Shown here in pieces: positions 1 through 11,207 of a stretch of DNA of 64,000 nucleotides (the stretch's first letter is position 1; every line of letters begins with the position of its first letter). A program made the position numbers and the translations under genes. The notes beneath the pieces are model-generated. The model was not told where the DNA came from, did not search any database, and saw only the letters and a program-made list of their open reading frames with translations. Origin of the DNA: Desulforapulum autotrophicum HRM2 (lineage in GTDB: Bacteria; Desulfobacterota; Desulfobacteria; Desulfobacterales; Desulfobacteraceae); NCBI RefSeq assembly GCF_000020365.1, contig NC_012108.1, positions 372,001 to 436,000 of the forward strand. Direction: 5' to 3'.

Positions 1-906
1 GCTGTCGGTGACACCTAGGCAGGTAAATTTTTTGCCTTTAAATACAGGATCCTTGATCATGGTATTGCTCAAGAATGTCACGCCCGATTGGGCCAGGAAT
101 CGATCAAAGGCATTTTTTAGGCGCAACCCGGGAATGGAGGGGGGAATACCCGGGATTTCAAACAGATCCAATCCGATTCTTTTTTCCAGTTTTTCCTGGA
201 GGCCAAGACTGTCGTTAATACCGCAGACAGCAGGCATACCCGCAATATCTGCTTGATCTGAAAAGGCAATCACCTGGTCAACAAAAGCATCCTGTACCCG
301 GGGGTCTTCAAATCGTTGGGCCAGGACAAGGGGGGGCACGCTTGTGTTGACGCCCGGGAGCTCAATACTTAAGGGGATGACATGGGCCAGACGATTTTTC
401 AACTTGGCTGCCACCTGTCTGGCGCTGAATCCCAGGAGGCCTTTTATGTCAATCACGAGCAACCGTTTTTGTTCGCCCAGAAGCCGGGTTCCTTTTTCCA
501 TGGTTCTGGGCACCATAAAACTGGGCTTCATCGTTCCCAGGGCCGTTAAAACCGGAAGATTCCTGCCGGAGGACAAATGGTAGGCAAGACCAGCTTTGCC
601 CAGAACCGCTTTTAGAAACCCAAAGTATTGAACGATCTGTCCATGGCGGGATCCCCCATAGGGATGGGCCGAATCATTTGCCTGAAGCCAGGCAAGCCCC
701 TGGGCCGGATCTTCCAAGGCCCCCCTGGCATCCATGGGATAGACCCCCAGATAGTCCATGAGCCCGCTCACCAGGATCAGCCCCCCGGAATTTCCGGCCA
801 ATACCGTGGTCAACCCCAGGTGGGCGGCCCGGGCAGCCGCAACCATACCGGCAAACCCCGCTCCAATGACCAGAAGATCGCAGTCCATGTTTCTGGGTTC
901 GGTCAT
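1..906 (-). CDS. glpB: Anaerobic glycerol-3-phosphate dehydrogenase subunit B, C-terminus outside window
   Basis: GlpB is the flavoprotein subunit that works with GlpA and passes electrons from glycerol-3-phosphate toward the GlpC membrane subunit and menaquinone. The reading frame is open from the ATG at 906 to the window edge, about 302 residues of roughly 420 usual for the family. The N-terminus CDLLVIGAGFAGMVAAARAA is a Rossmann FAD-binding GxGxxG motif, followed by a GlpB-like region containing SGGLILVSGLMDYLGVYP. The start overlaps the glpA stop as ATGA (906-903), so translation is probably coupled. A GAGGG stretch lies just upstream. The order glpA-glpB supports the call, and glpC would be expected beyond the left edge. 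Confidence 0.85.
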   Translation of the reverse strand, partial: MTEPRNMDCDLLVIGAGFAGMVAAARAAHLGLTTVLAGNSGGLILVSGLMDYLGVYPMDARGALEDPAQGLAWLQANDSAHPYGGSRHGQIVQYFGFLKAVLGKAGLAYHLSSGRNLPVLTALGTMKPSFMVPRTMEKGTRLLGEQKRLLVIDIKGLLGFSARQVAAKLKNRLAHVIPLSIELPGVNTSVPPLVLAQRFEDPRVQDAFVDQVIAFSDQADIAGMPAVCGINDSLGLQEKLEKRIGLDLFEIPGIPPSIPGLRLKNAFDRFLAQSGVTFLSNTMIKDPVFKGKKFTCLGVTDS

Positions 907-2507
907 CTCTGCCCTCCTGGTGGCTCGGCGGGTGTCTCTCCTGTTTGATATGGGGGTTCCATTTCAAGGCAGAACAGACCACAGTGGATCATCTCCTTGA
1001 GGGAGGACTGGGCAAGGGCTGTTCCCCACAACAGGGCATGTTCCCCCTTCCACCGTTCATTTAAAAAACGCCGAAGACCGTCTCCCCCCTTGGGGCCGGC
1101 CACTTCTCCCTGGTTGTACAGATGGGACAGCACCCGGACACTGCAGAAAGATCCCTGGCAGGGACCTTTGCCCATACGACTTCTCAGGGCAATCGCCAAA
1201 AGGTCTGGCTCTGCCCAGTTTTTCCGAATAGAGGAAATAATGGCGTCAATGGCACTGGCCGGTACCATTTCACATTCGCACAGCAAGGGGTCCCCCTTTG
1301 ACCGGGAGAAAAATTTCTGGCCCAGGGCAACCCCTGGCTCGGTCCATCCCCCTCCTGCAGTTTTGGGCAGAATCAGGTCCCGGGTTTGACAGGCAGCAGA
1401 AATGCCAAGCTTGTCACAGACTCTGTTTGAGGTTTTTTCCGCCATCAGCCTGAAGGTGGTCAGTTTTCCCCCGGTAATGGTGATGAAATTATCCACTCCG
1501 TCCCCGGCATGGTCCAGGAGGGAAAAGCCCCGGGATACGGTTCGGTCTTCACCCCCGCCGGCACTGACCAGGGGTCGGACCCCGGAATAAGCCCTGATAT
1601 ACCTGCGATGACCCAGGGCAGGTATCATCTGTTCGCCCTGGTCAATGATCAAATCCACCTCGTCAACGCTGGGAAAAAGATTGTCCGGAGAATCCATTCG
1701 CACCGATGTGGTGCCAAGGATGGAAACCACGCCGCCGGGCATGAGGATGTCACCGTTACCAGGATGCCTCAGGCGGTTAATAACCCGGGTTGCCATTCGC
1801 CTGCCCGTGACCAGCAAACTGCCCTTGGAATAAACCATGGGGATATGAACCCCGGCCCGGGCAGCCACATCATCGGCCCAGGCACCCGTGGCACTCACGT
1901 AAATATCGGCCCTGATTCGAAACAATTCCCGGGTGTTCGTATTCAAAATTCGAGCACCCACAATCCGATGGTGTTCAACGATAAATGCTTCCAGCCGGGC
2001 ATGGTCATAGTATTGACCGCCCCGGTTCAAAGCATCGTTCAGGTTTTCAATGGACAGTTTAAAGGGATCAATGGCTGCATCCGGCACCCCAAAGGCGGCA
2101 ATGAGTTTCGGGGACAAGCAGGGCTCCATCTGCCTTACCTCTTTTAAATCCAGGGGCTGGCAGTGAATACCCGAACGTTGGCACATGCTGGGAAAATCAG
2201 CGATATACCCCTCGTCATCCCCGGGGACCGCTACAAAGAGTCCACCGGTCTCTTCAATACAATGGGGAGCGATCTGCTTTAAGAGCAATCCCTCTGCCAG
2301 GCATTCCATGGCAGCCTCGGCATCGGAATGGACATACCGTGCGCCCGAGTGCAAAAGCCCGTGGTTTGCCCCGGAAGCACCGGCATTTAAATCGCTTTTC
2401 TCAATGAGGATGACCTTGACGCCGCGAAGGGTCAGGTCCCTGGCAATACCGGTACCCGTTGCCCCGCCTCCGATCACCAGCACCTGGGTTTCGATTGTTT
2501 TTTCCAT
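903..2507 (-). CDS. glpA: Anaerobic glycerol-3-phosphate dehydrogenase subunit A
   Basis: This is the catalytic FAD subunit oxidising sn-glycerol-3-phosphate to dihydroxyacetone phosphate. At 534 residues it is close to the E. coli length of about 540. The N-terminal VLVIGGGATGTGIARDLTLR motif binds FAD, and the DAO-fold substrate region contains NHGLLHSGARYVHSD and ITGGKLTTFRLMAE. The C-terminal BFD-like [2Fe-2S] domain is visible as LLCECEMVP and then GKGPCQGSFC. The start is placed at the ATG at 2507 because AGGA sits about 7 bases upstream; an in-frame ATG 21 bases earlier lacks a site. It overlaps glpB by four bases and is the first gene of the visible operon. Confidence 0.92.
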   Translation of the reverse strand: MEKTIETQVLVIGGGATGTGIARDLTLRGVKVILIEKSDLNAGASGANHGLLHSGARYVHSDAEAAMECLAEGLLLKQIAPHCIEETGGLFVAVPGDDEGYIADFPSMCQRSGIHCQPLDLKEVRQMEPCLSPKLIAAFGVPDAAIDPFKLSIENLNDALNRGGQYYDHARLEAFIVEHHRIVGARILNTNTRELFRIRADIYVSATGAWADDVAARAGVHIPMVYSKGSLLVTGRRMATRVINRLRHPGNGDILMPGGVVSILGTTSVRMDSPDNLFPSVDEVDLIIDQGEQMIPALGHRRYIRAYSGVRPLVSAGGGEDRTVSRGFSLLDHAGDGVDNFITITGGKLTTFRLMAEKTSNRVCDKLGISAACQTRDLILPKTAGGGWTEPGVALGQKFFSRSKGDPLLCECEMVPASAIDAIISSIRKNWAEPDLLAIALRSRMGKGPCQGSFCSVRVLSHLYNQGEVAGPKGGDGLRRFLNERWKGEHALLWGTALAQSSLKEMIHCGLFCLEMEPPYQTGETPAEPPGGQR

Positions 2508-2860
2508 GGTCGGTCCTTTTGTGTTCAATTAATTTAAATATCAGCAAGTGTTGTGCCAATATTCTAAAATAATTGCCCTGGGGTAAACGTGTAAGCGGCT
2601 GAAAAAAGGTCACATAACCCGGACACCGAACCGCTTCATGGATCACCGCGAACCCGGAAACAATCAACTTGGCCCTGCCCATCCGCAGATTGCCGCCTGA
2701 AAGGGGAATTCAATGCTTTTTACAAGATGTAAAAAGTACTGACAGGTTCATGCCCCAGGTCAGGGCCCTCAACAGAATCATCATGGACATCATTGACCCC
2801 GGAGTAAACGCAGGCGAAATACGACGGGAGATTCCCGCCGCCTTTATCCAGAACAACCTT

Positions 2861-3127
2861 TTAGAACCAGAGCTTTTTAAACTGGCAGCAGCTGTTGATA
2901 TTTCAAATCCGACTTTAAAGAAATACCTGGCAATTCTGAAACAGACCTATATGCTTCGTTTATTGCCACCCGCGGAAATAAACCAAAAGAAGAGATTGAT
3001 TAAATCTCCAAAAATTTATTTAAGTGATAGTGGAATCCTTCATGCTTTACTTGATAAATCTCATATTGGAGCGGGCAGGATCAAGGAATTATCTGTTTGT
3101 GGGCTCATTGGTATTGACTGTTCTTAA
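2861..3127 (+). pseudogene. Remnant of a DUF4143-type AAA ATPase (C-terminal part)
   Basis: The frame from about 2861 reads EPELFKLAAAVDIS, then a helix-turn-helix-like NPTLKKYLAILKQTYMLRLL, then KKRLIKSPKIYLSDSGILHA and LLDK. This is the C-terminal DUF4143 region of prokaryotic AAA+ ATPases often linked to toxin-antitoxin or mobile DNA. The Walker A/B ATPase half is absent, and the sequence before 2861 (an open frame back to 2669) shows no family resemblance. The end after LLDK is also shorter than expected. I read it as a decayed fragment. The stretch 2508-2860 holds nothing else I can name. Confidence 0.65.
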
Positions 3128-3154
3128 ACAATAGCCTATTTTTTTGACATTTGA

Positions 3155-5236
<2,082 letters not shown>

Positions 5237-5338
5237 CACTGCCGGGTAATGATCTGAAACTCAATGATCAAGTGAAACAACAATTCCAATCAGGTTGATT
5301 ATCATGGGGCCGGCACTGGTTGGATGTTGAACCGCCTT

Positions 5339-6289
5339 TTAGAGGGTTGAGAGATAGGTTGCCAGGTTGACCTTTTTGTTTGTGATGCCAAGTTTTTTCC
5401 GGATGTAGTTTCGATAGGTTTCAACGCTTCGGTAGGAGATGTTCAACAGCTTTGCCGCCTCCTTGGAGCTCAGTCCGCTTCTCACCATGTTGCAGATTTC
5501 GTTTTCCCTGGGGGTGAGTGTGGGGTTTTTCCTGGAAATCTGGGTGCCAAATGATGAGGTCAGGTGGCGGATGTTCTCTTCGAGCAGGTTCAGGTACTCC
5601 TGGTCAATGGCTGACCCCTTGTTTTTCAGCTTTTTCACCAGGGGAAGCAGGAGCTGATCCACATTGGCCAGGACATTTTTTTCAAGGGTCTCCTTTTCCG
5701 TGATCAGCTGGTTCATCACCTCCCTCAGGGCGATGTTTTTATCTTTTAACAGCAGGTTCTGCTCCTTGAGTTTTTGTTCGCTCTGGCCCAGGGCCTGTTC
5801 CGCCTGTTTGTGCTCGTATATTCTGCCGATGCGTTCTGCTATGGCGTTGAGAAGGGATCTCTCTTCCTTTAAAAAGGGTCCCTCTTCCTTTTCCGGCCTT
5901 TTTTCAAGATAGCATACGGTCATGACACCAAGGACCTGTCCATAGACCACAATGTCGGCCCGCTGGTGCCAAAAGGTATTCCTGTAGTTGGCGGTTCGGT
6001 AACTCTGATGGTTGATTAGAAGCTGGGCGCAGGTGATCTCGGGGTATTGCCAAGAGGCAGGAATGAGGTCTATCACCTGCTGAAAGATCACCTCCAGGGG
6101 AAGCTCGGTCCGCTCCACGACCTTTGAGATGCCGTAGAGGCAGTTGATCTCCTTGATGCGTTCCTTAAGGTCGTGGGCCTGGATCTTGAGGGCCTGTTCC
6201 ATGCGGGTATGGGCCTGGGTGAGCCGTTCAAGTTCCTGGTTTCGTTTGAGCAGGGTCGCAAGCTCAAGGGGGTGTTGTGTCTTTGTCAT
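5339..6289 (-). CDS. LuxR-type transcriptional regulator with coiled coil
   Basis: A 316-residue DNA-binding regulator. The C-terminal 60 residues form a clear LuxR/FixJ HTH: LTPRENEICNMVRSGLSSKE followed by AAKLLNISYRSVETYRNYIR. The N-terminus is a coiled coil (LLKRNQELERLTQAHTRMEQ), then a GAF-like sensory middle with NCLYGISKVVERTEL and SWQYPEITCAQLLI. A second coiled coil leads into the HTH. This arrangement resembles the C-terminal output part of PAS/GAF-LuxR regulators seen in Desulfobacterota. The start chosen is ATG 6289; a GTG at 6307 is possible, but GGAGGG lies 10 bases before 6289. No cognate kinase is adjacent and the target is unknown. Confidence 0.75.
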   Translation of the reverse strand: MTKTQHPLELATLLKRNQELERLTQAHTRMEQALKIQAHDLKERIKEINCLYGISKVVERTELPLEVIFQQVIDLIPASWQYPEITCAQLLINHQSYRTANYRNTFWHQRADIVVYGQVLGVMTVCYLEKRPEKEEGPFLKEERSLLNAIAERIGRIYEHKQAEQALGQSEQKLKEQNLLLKDKNIALREVMNQLITEKETLEKNVLANVDQLLLPLVKKLKNKGSAIDQEYLNLLEENIRHLTSSFGTQISRKNPTLTPRENEICNMVRSGLSSKEAAKLLNISYRSVETYRNYIRKKLGITNKKVNLATYLSTL

Positions 6290-6374
6290 GTCTCCATTGC
6301 CCTCCACAATATGGGCGGTTTCACCGGGGTGCAGACGTGGGGGGCAACGTACCGGAGTGCTGCCCCCTCAAGGC

Positions 6375-6402
6375 CCGGGGACGTTTTGTCAAACGTCCCC
6401 GG
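6375..6402 (-). terminator. Hairpin downstream of gdhA
   Basis: A perfect 12-bp stem (CCGGGGACGTTT, 6375-6386, with its complement 6391-6402) and a 4-base loop lies between gdhA and the regulator gene. There is no long T tract on the minus strand after it, so termination would be Rho-assisted or inefficient. It sits just 3' of the gdhA stop. Confidence 0.5.
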
Positions 6403-6443
6403 TGTCACAAAAATAAACCGCTTGCATACCAGGATTATGGTTC

Positions 6444-7793
6444 CTATACAAGCCCCTGGTCGAGCATGGCGTTGACCACCTTGACAAAGCCTGCAATGTT
6501 GGCTCCGGCAACGTAGTTTCCGGGCTGACCGTACTCGGCTGCCGCATCCGTGCACGAGGTGTGAATGCTCTTCATGATGTGGTGCAACCGCTTGTCAACC
6601 TCTTCCCTTGGCCAGTTGATGCGCATGCTGTTCTGGGACATCTCAAGGCCCGACACGGCAACACCGCCGGCATTTGCAGCCTTTCCCGGTGCATAGAGGA
6701 TCTTGTTGTCCACAAAGATATCAACGGCTTCGGGGGTGGAGGGCATGTTGGCGCCTTCGCATACCAGGGACACCCCGTTTTTGAGCAGGTTGGTTGCATC
6801 TTTTTGGTTGATTTCGTTCTGGGTGGCGCTGGGAAAGGCGCAGTCGGCCTTGATGTCCCAGAGGGGGTTGTGGTCCATGGCCGAATCAAACGCTGTGTAG
6901 GAGGCATCGGGGTAGGCGTCCACATAGGCCTTGATCCTGCCGCGCTTGACGTTCTTGAGGGTCATCACGTGGGCCAGCTTTTCCCTGTCGATACCCTGTT
7001 CGTCATGGATGAAACCTGCTGAATCGGACAGGGTGACAACCCTGCCGCCAAGGTCAAGGATCTTTTCAACGGTGTACTGGGCAACGTTGCCTGCCCCGGA
7101 CACCAGGCAGGTCTTGCCTTCCAGGGAGTCGTTTCGGGTTGCAAGCATTTCTGCGGCAAAGTAGACACTGCCGTAACCGGTTGCCTCGGGCCGGATCAAG
7201 CTGCCGCCCCAGCCCAGGCCCTTGCCCGTTAAAACCCCTGAAAATTCGTTGGTCAGTTTCTTGTACATGCCAAAGAGAAACCCGATCTCTCTGCCGCCCA
7301 CGCCAATGTCGCCTGCCGGAACGTCGGTATTCGGACCGATGTGGCGGAACAGTTCCGCCATGAAGCTCTGGCAGAAGCGCATCACTTCGGCGTCGGATTT
7401 GCCCTTGGGATCAAAGTCAGACCCGCCTTTTCCGCCGCCCATGGGCAGGGTGGTCAATGCGTTCTTGAACACCTGCTCAAAGGCCAGGAACTTGAGGATG
7501 CTCAGGTTGACCGAGGGGTGAAACCGCAGTCCGCCCTTGTAGGGGCCTATGGCGCTGTTCATCTCGATCCTGAACCCCCGGTTCACCTGGACCTTGCCTG
7601 CATCGTCCATCCAGGATACCCTGAACATGATGGTCCGTTCGGGTTCTGCAATACGTTCAAGGACCCTGGCCTGGCGGTACTCTGGATTTCGGTCCAGGAC
7701 CGGCTGAACCGTCTCCACCACCTCTTTAACTGCCTGGTGAAATTCTTTTTGCTCCGGGTCCTTGTCTATGATTCGATTTAGTTCTTCTGACAT
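6444..7793 (-). CDS. gdhA: NADP-type glutamate dehydrogenase (hexameric, small)
   Basis: Interconverts 2-oxoglutarate plus ammonium and glutamate in the cytoplasm. The 449-residue length equals the E. coli GdhA class. Visible motifs are the substrate lysine loop LPMGGGKGGSDFDPKGKSD, the DVPAGDIGVGGREIGFLFG segment, and the coenzyme-binding SGAGNVAQYTVEKI. CEGANMPSTPEA is the C-terminal substrate pocket. The gene starts three bases after the stop of the upstream receiver/PPDK-N gene, so the two form one operon. The NADP preference is inferred from the close match to the biosynthetic subfamily, not measured. Its partner gene is discussed as a possible regulator. Confidence 0.93.
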   Translation of the reverse strand: MSEELNRIIDKDPEQKEFHQAVKEVVETVQPVLDRNPEYRQARVLERIAEPERTIMFRVSWMDDAGKVQVNRGFRIEMNSAIGPYKGGLRFHPSVNLSILKFLAFEQVFKNALTTLPMGGGKGGSDFDPKGKSDAEVMRFCQSFMAELFRHIGPNTDVPAGDIGVGGREIGFLFGMYKKLTNEFSGVLTGKGLGWGGSLIRPEATGYGSVYFAAEMLATRNDSLEGKTCLVSGAGNVAQYTVEKILDLGGRVVTLSDSAGFIHDEQGIDREKLAHVMTLKNVKRGRIKAYVDAYPDASYTAFDSAMDHNPLWDIKADCAFPSATQNEINQKDATNLLKNGVSLVCEGANMPSTPEAVDIFVDNKILYAPGKAANAGGVAVSGLEMSQNSMRINWPREEVDKRLHHIMKSIHTSCTDAAAEYGQPGNYVAGANIAGFVKVVNAMLDQGLV

Positions 7794-7796
7794 GGG

Positions 7797-10700
7797 TTAT
7801 TCTCCTTTTTGAATGATGCACCACGAGCGTTTTCCATCTATTTTTATAGTGAGGGGTCGCTTGAGCCGCACATGGCGTAAAAAAACAGTTTCAGTGACGG
7901 TTTCGAGACTCTCCAGCCATTGCCAGTCAAGGTGGTCATCTTTGACATGACCCCCGGGATCATGTGCGGACGATTTCAGAGTCTCGTTGACGGTGATGTA
8001 GGGGATGCCCAGGGAGGTTATGTTGTGGAAAAAATGGGAACCCTGGGAAGGATCGGCGTTGATGGCCCTGCTTCTGATTTCGATAATGGCACCAACCCCC
8101 GAAATGTTGCGCCATTTCACCGGGATGCCAAGCCAGGGGTCAGAGGCCCCCCATCGTCCTGGACCTGCCAGGATAAACCGCCGGTTCCCGGCCACAAGCC
8201 CGGTATTGATGGTGTCGACCTCCCGGGCAATCTCCCGGGTCTTATCCCCCTTGAAATCAGTGGGTTTGACATAGACAATGTCTTGAATGCTATCAATGAC
8301 ACCATTGCCTAAGGCCCTGGAGGAAAAGCATACCGCTTTGACGATCTCCCGGGAAGAGATGGTCACGCTGGACCGGTCCTGACTCGTGACCATGGGCCGG
8401 ATCTGGAGAAAGAATAAATCGCAGGGCCTTTTTTTGTCCTCGTGGATGTTTGCTGAAAATTCGATCTCAACGGCAGCCCCGATTCCCTTTCGTCCAAGGG
8501 CCAGAAGGTCGTTGAGAAGATCGGTGATGGGCGGCGTATTGAATTTCAGGATTTGGGCAAAGGTCAAAACCTTTGGTCCGGGGCAGTACCAGGTATCCCT
8601 GATGCGGTCCTCGTCGGCCACATAGGTGCTGCTCATGGCTTTTACGGGAAATTCTTCCAGGGCATCGCTAACCTGCCTTCGTTCCAGGTTGGAAAGGGTT
8701 GGAAAGTGAAGGGCCTCAGGGTAGCCCTTTGTTTTTAATGCGTAAAACGATCGCTGGGTATGGTTCAGGAACTCTTTGACCGTGGGAAACTGGGGGGTAA
8801 TGTGGGGGTGTTTGGGTGAGAATCTGAAACTTTGTTCCCCTTCGACCACTGTTTTGCCCAGTCCCAGGGCCATGTGGACCACTCCGTCTTCGGCCTTTAT
8901 GTGGGCGAAAGGATAGAAGTTATAGGATTGGGCCACACCGGCGATGGTCGGATAAAAATAGTCGTTGTACTGCTCTCCGCATACCTCCTGGATGATCACG
9001 GCCATGGAGTCGTCAAAGGGCTGATTTGAGGTGTTCCGGTAAAAGGACTTGGCATCCTCGTAATAGGTGGACGCATAGACAAGCTTGATCGCCGTGACAA
9101 GATGATTCAGCCGGACGGCCCTATCCGGGTGGTTGTTGGGGATCTTGTAGGTCTTGTAGAGCCCGGCATAGGGTTGGAAATGGGCGTCCTCCAGCTGGCT
9201 TGAAGAGCGCACGGCCAGGGGGACCTTGACCTGATCAAGGAAAATTTCAAGTTTCTGGGTCAAATGATCGGGCAGGGGGGCGTCCAGGAATGCCTGGACA
9301 ATCTGTATGACCTTGTATCCTGCACCGGCAAAGATCGCCAGGTTGTTGACGGTGACAAAGGTGTCAAAGATGTCCGTGCAGATGACCAGGGTTTTGGGGA
9401 TCTTCACATTGATGTCAGGATAACGCTGCTGAATCTCGGGGTGTTGCCCCAGGAGAGTTGCCATGAATGCAAGGCCCCTGGCCTTTCCCCCCAGGGATCC
9501 CCGGCCGATTTTCACAAATTCCATCACTTCGGCATCAAAGAGTTCCCGGTCGAACTGAAGAATAATGCCCCGCTGACGTTCCTTCCTCAGTTGATTAATG
9601 TTGGAGATAAGGTATTGACGCAGTTCGTCCACATCGTTGAAATCAGCACTTTTTACAGCCCTTAACTTCAGCCCCATGGCAATCTCCGAGCGTGCCATGA
9701 GCCAGTTTGAAAAGTGGTCCCGGTTTGCGTGGTACATGATGGATTCATCCGGGACCCTGGCCAGTCTTGATTCAAGTTTCAAGAGGTTCGCGGCCCGGTC
9801 GACCTCCTGACCATCGGCCTTGCAGAATATAAAATCGCCAAATCCCAGGTGGTTGAGGAAAAAATGGTGGATTTTTTTGTAAAGATCCCGGGCGTTTTTA
9901 TTAAGGAACGCCGCCGGGATAAGCCGGGCTTTTTCGCGATTTTCCTGTTCGTTGCTCATGAGCAGCAAAGGGATTTCAGGGATATCCCTGCGTATCCTGG
10001 AAAGAATGGAGATGCCGGCCGCCGGGTCATCCCTGTCCTTTCTTGGAAGCCTGGTATCGGAGATGACGCACAGAAGAAAGGAGCGGTATTTTTCATAGAG
10101 GGCCATGGCCTCCCCATGGGTGGTTGCCAGAAGGATCTTGGGTCTGGCCCGCATGGTCATCAGTTTGAGGTTGTCGTTGCATCCGACTTCAAGCAGGGCC
10201 TGGGTCTGGGAGACGATCTCCTTGTATATGATCGGCAGGAAATATGAGGCGTATTCCGGGGAGTCTTCGACCAGGATAACCACCCGGACATTGGCAAGCT
10301 CTGTATCGTGGGAAACATTGAGGTGATCTTCGGTGTTTTTGACCATGGCCAGGAGCATGTCTGGGTTGCCCGACCAGACAAAGACCCGATCAACGCCTTC
10401 GATCTTTTGACGTTTGAACTCGGGGTAAATGCCCCGGGTGCTGGGCGACAGAAGGATGACCGGAAGATCCGGGTGGATGGCTTTGAGCCTGCCGCCCAGG
10501 GTCATGGGGTCCATTCCGTCCAGGTGGGGGACAATGAAAACCAGGTCAAATTTTTTTTCTTCAACAATGGAAAGTGCCCGGTTCACAGAAGATACCCCCG
10601 TGATCCTGGGGGGGTGGGAGAGATTGAGCCCCCTGTATTCGTTGACAATTTTGGAGGTAAGACTGCCGTCATCTTCCATGCTGTATATATTGTACAGGCT

Positions 10701-10802
10701 TGAAATAAGGAGGATTTCCCGAACCTGAAGGGGCATGAGTTCCCTGAAAATGTCAGGCTTGATATGGATCAGCGGGTCCTGTATGTTATCGTTTTTTTCC
10801 AT
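7797..10802 (-). CDS. Receiver-receiver-PPDK_N protein (PEP synthase-like ATP-grasp), paralogue 1
   Basis: A 1001-residue protein often labelled PEP synthase. Residues about 27-150 are receiver-like but lack the phospho-acceptor Asp (DLVFIVPHLDG). Residues about 173-320 form a second receiver with the acidic pair ED179-180, Asp249 in VISDTRLP and Lys302. The ATP-grasp pyruvate/phosphate dikinase N-domain runs from about 430 (GRGSLGGKARGLAFM) through AVRSSSQLEDAHFQPYAGLY near 530-550 to about 830. The His swivel domain and PEP-binding barrel of true PEP synthases are not evident, so gluconeogenic activity is doubtful. It precedes gdhA by three bases. It may be a phosphorylation-responsive regulator or a nucleotide-dependent phosphotransferase; that is inference. 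A paralogue lies at 33897-36890. Confidence 0.75.
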   Translation of the reverse strand: MEKNDNIQDPLIHIKPDIFRELMPLQVREILLISSLYNIYSMEDDGSLTSKIVNEYRGLNLSHPPRITGVSSVNRALSIVEEKKFDLVFIVPHLDGMDPMTLGGRLKAIHPDLPVILLSPSTRGIYPEFKRQKIEGVDRVFVWSGNPDMLLAMVKNTEDHLNVSHDTELANVRVVILVEDSPEYASYFLPIIYKEIVSQTQALLEVGCNDNLKLMTMRARPKILLATTHGEAMALYEKYRSFLLCVISDTRLPRKDRDDPAAGISILSRIRRDIPEIPLLLMSNEQENREKARLIPAAFLNKNARDLYKKIHHFFLNHLGFGDFIFCKADGQEVDRAANLLKLESRLARVPDESIMYHANRDHFSNWLMARSEIAMGLKLRAVKSADFNDVDELRQYLISNINQLRKERQRGIILQFDRELFDAEVMEFVKIGRGSLGGKARGLAFMATLLGQHPEIQQRYPDINVKIPKTLVICTDIFDTFVTVNNLAIFAGAGYKVIQIVQAFLDAPLPDHLTQKLEIFLDQVKVPLAVRSSSQLEDAHFQPYAGLYKTYKIPNNHPDRAVRLNHLVTAIKLVYASTYYEDAKSFYRNTSNQPFDDSMAVIIQEVCGEQYNDYFYPTIAGVAQSYNFYPFAHIKAEDGVVHMALGLGKTVVEGEQSFRFSPKHPHITPQFPTVKEFLNHTQRSFYALKTKGYPEALHFPTLSNLERRQVSDALEEFPVKAMSSTYVADEDRIRDTWYCPGPKVLTFAQILKFNTPPITDLLNDLLALGRKGIGAAVEIEFSANIHEDKKRPCDLFFLQIRPMVTSQDRSSVTISSREIVKAVCFSSRALGNGVIDSIQDIVYVKPTDFKGDKTREIAREVDTINTGLVAGNRRFILAGPGRWGASDPWLGIPVKWRNISGVGAIIEIRSRAINADPSQGSHFFHNITSLGIPYITVNETLKSSAHDPGGHVKDDHLDWQWLESLETVTETVFLRHVRLKRPLTIKIDGKRSWCIIQKGE

Positions 10803-10926
10803 GGTTGTTTGCCTTTAACCGTTGCTGTGGGTCACGGCCTCAATCTGCCGGAAAGGTTATGACCACAATAAAAATGCTTAGTTTCTCTACGCATTAATGT
10901 CTGGTACTCTTATTCTACTTTAAACG

Positions 10927-10961
10927 TTTAGGCAATGCGACTAAAATACGAGTATAATGCG
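10927..10961. promoter_or_regulatory. Conserved 35-bp upstream element, copy 1
   Basis: TTTAGGCAA, 16 bases, then GTATAATGCG. The same two blocks with the same 16-base spacing occur at 37033-37067, 28 of 35 positions identical. The TATAAT reads as a -10 box on the plus strand, toward 11208, while the minus-strand receiver/PPDK-N gene starts 125 bases away. Both copies lie upstream of paralogous minus-strand genes, so an operator for those genes is equally likely. The rest of 10803-11207 holds only the repeat at 11033-11113. Confidence 0.6.
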
Positions 10962-11032
10962 TAAAAAAATATCGTATTCTTTTCTGGAAAAGCCATTTTT
11001 CGGCCGTTTTGAACATGGCCTGACCATCCTGA

Positions 11033-11113
11033 TAGGGCTCAGATATAGATAAATCTACCAATACGGGGTGAAAGACAGGCAAGATATCGCGATTATTTAT
11101 TTTTGAGTCACCT
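11033..11113. repeat. Short inverted-repeat element (GGG-CTCA family), about 80 bp
   Basis: The left end TAGGGCTCAGATATAGATAA and right end (reverse complement AGGTGACTCAAAAATAAATA) belong to the family also seen at 12908, 20982, 46573, 53831 and 61303. It is non-coding and short enough to be a MITE or its deletion derivative. Confidence 0.55.
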
Positions 11114-11207
11114 GGGCTGAATCTGAAGTCAATATTATGGGGGGTGCTAAAAAAGTTGTATTCAAAGACCTGTCAATGGTAATGTAAGGTTTTTAATTTT
11201 CTTTAGA

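Noticed and set aside
10870-10960. Sigma-54 promoter within the conserved 35-bp element
   Set aside because: On the minus strand TTGCC is present, but no GG lies 10 bases before the GC in either copy.
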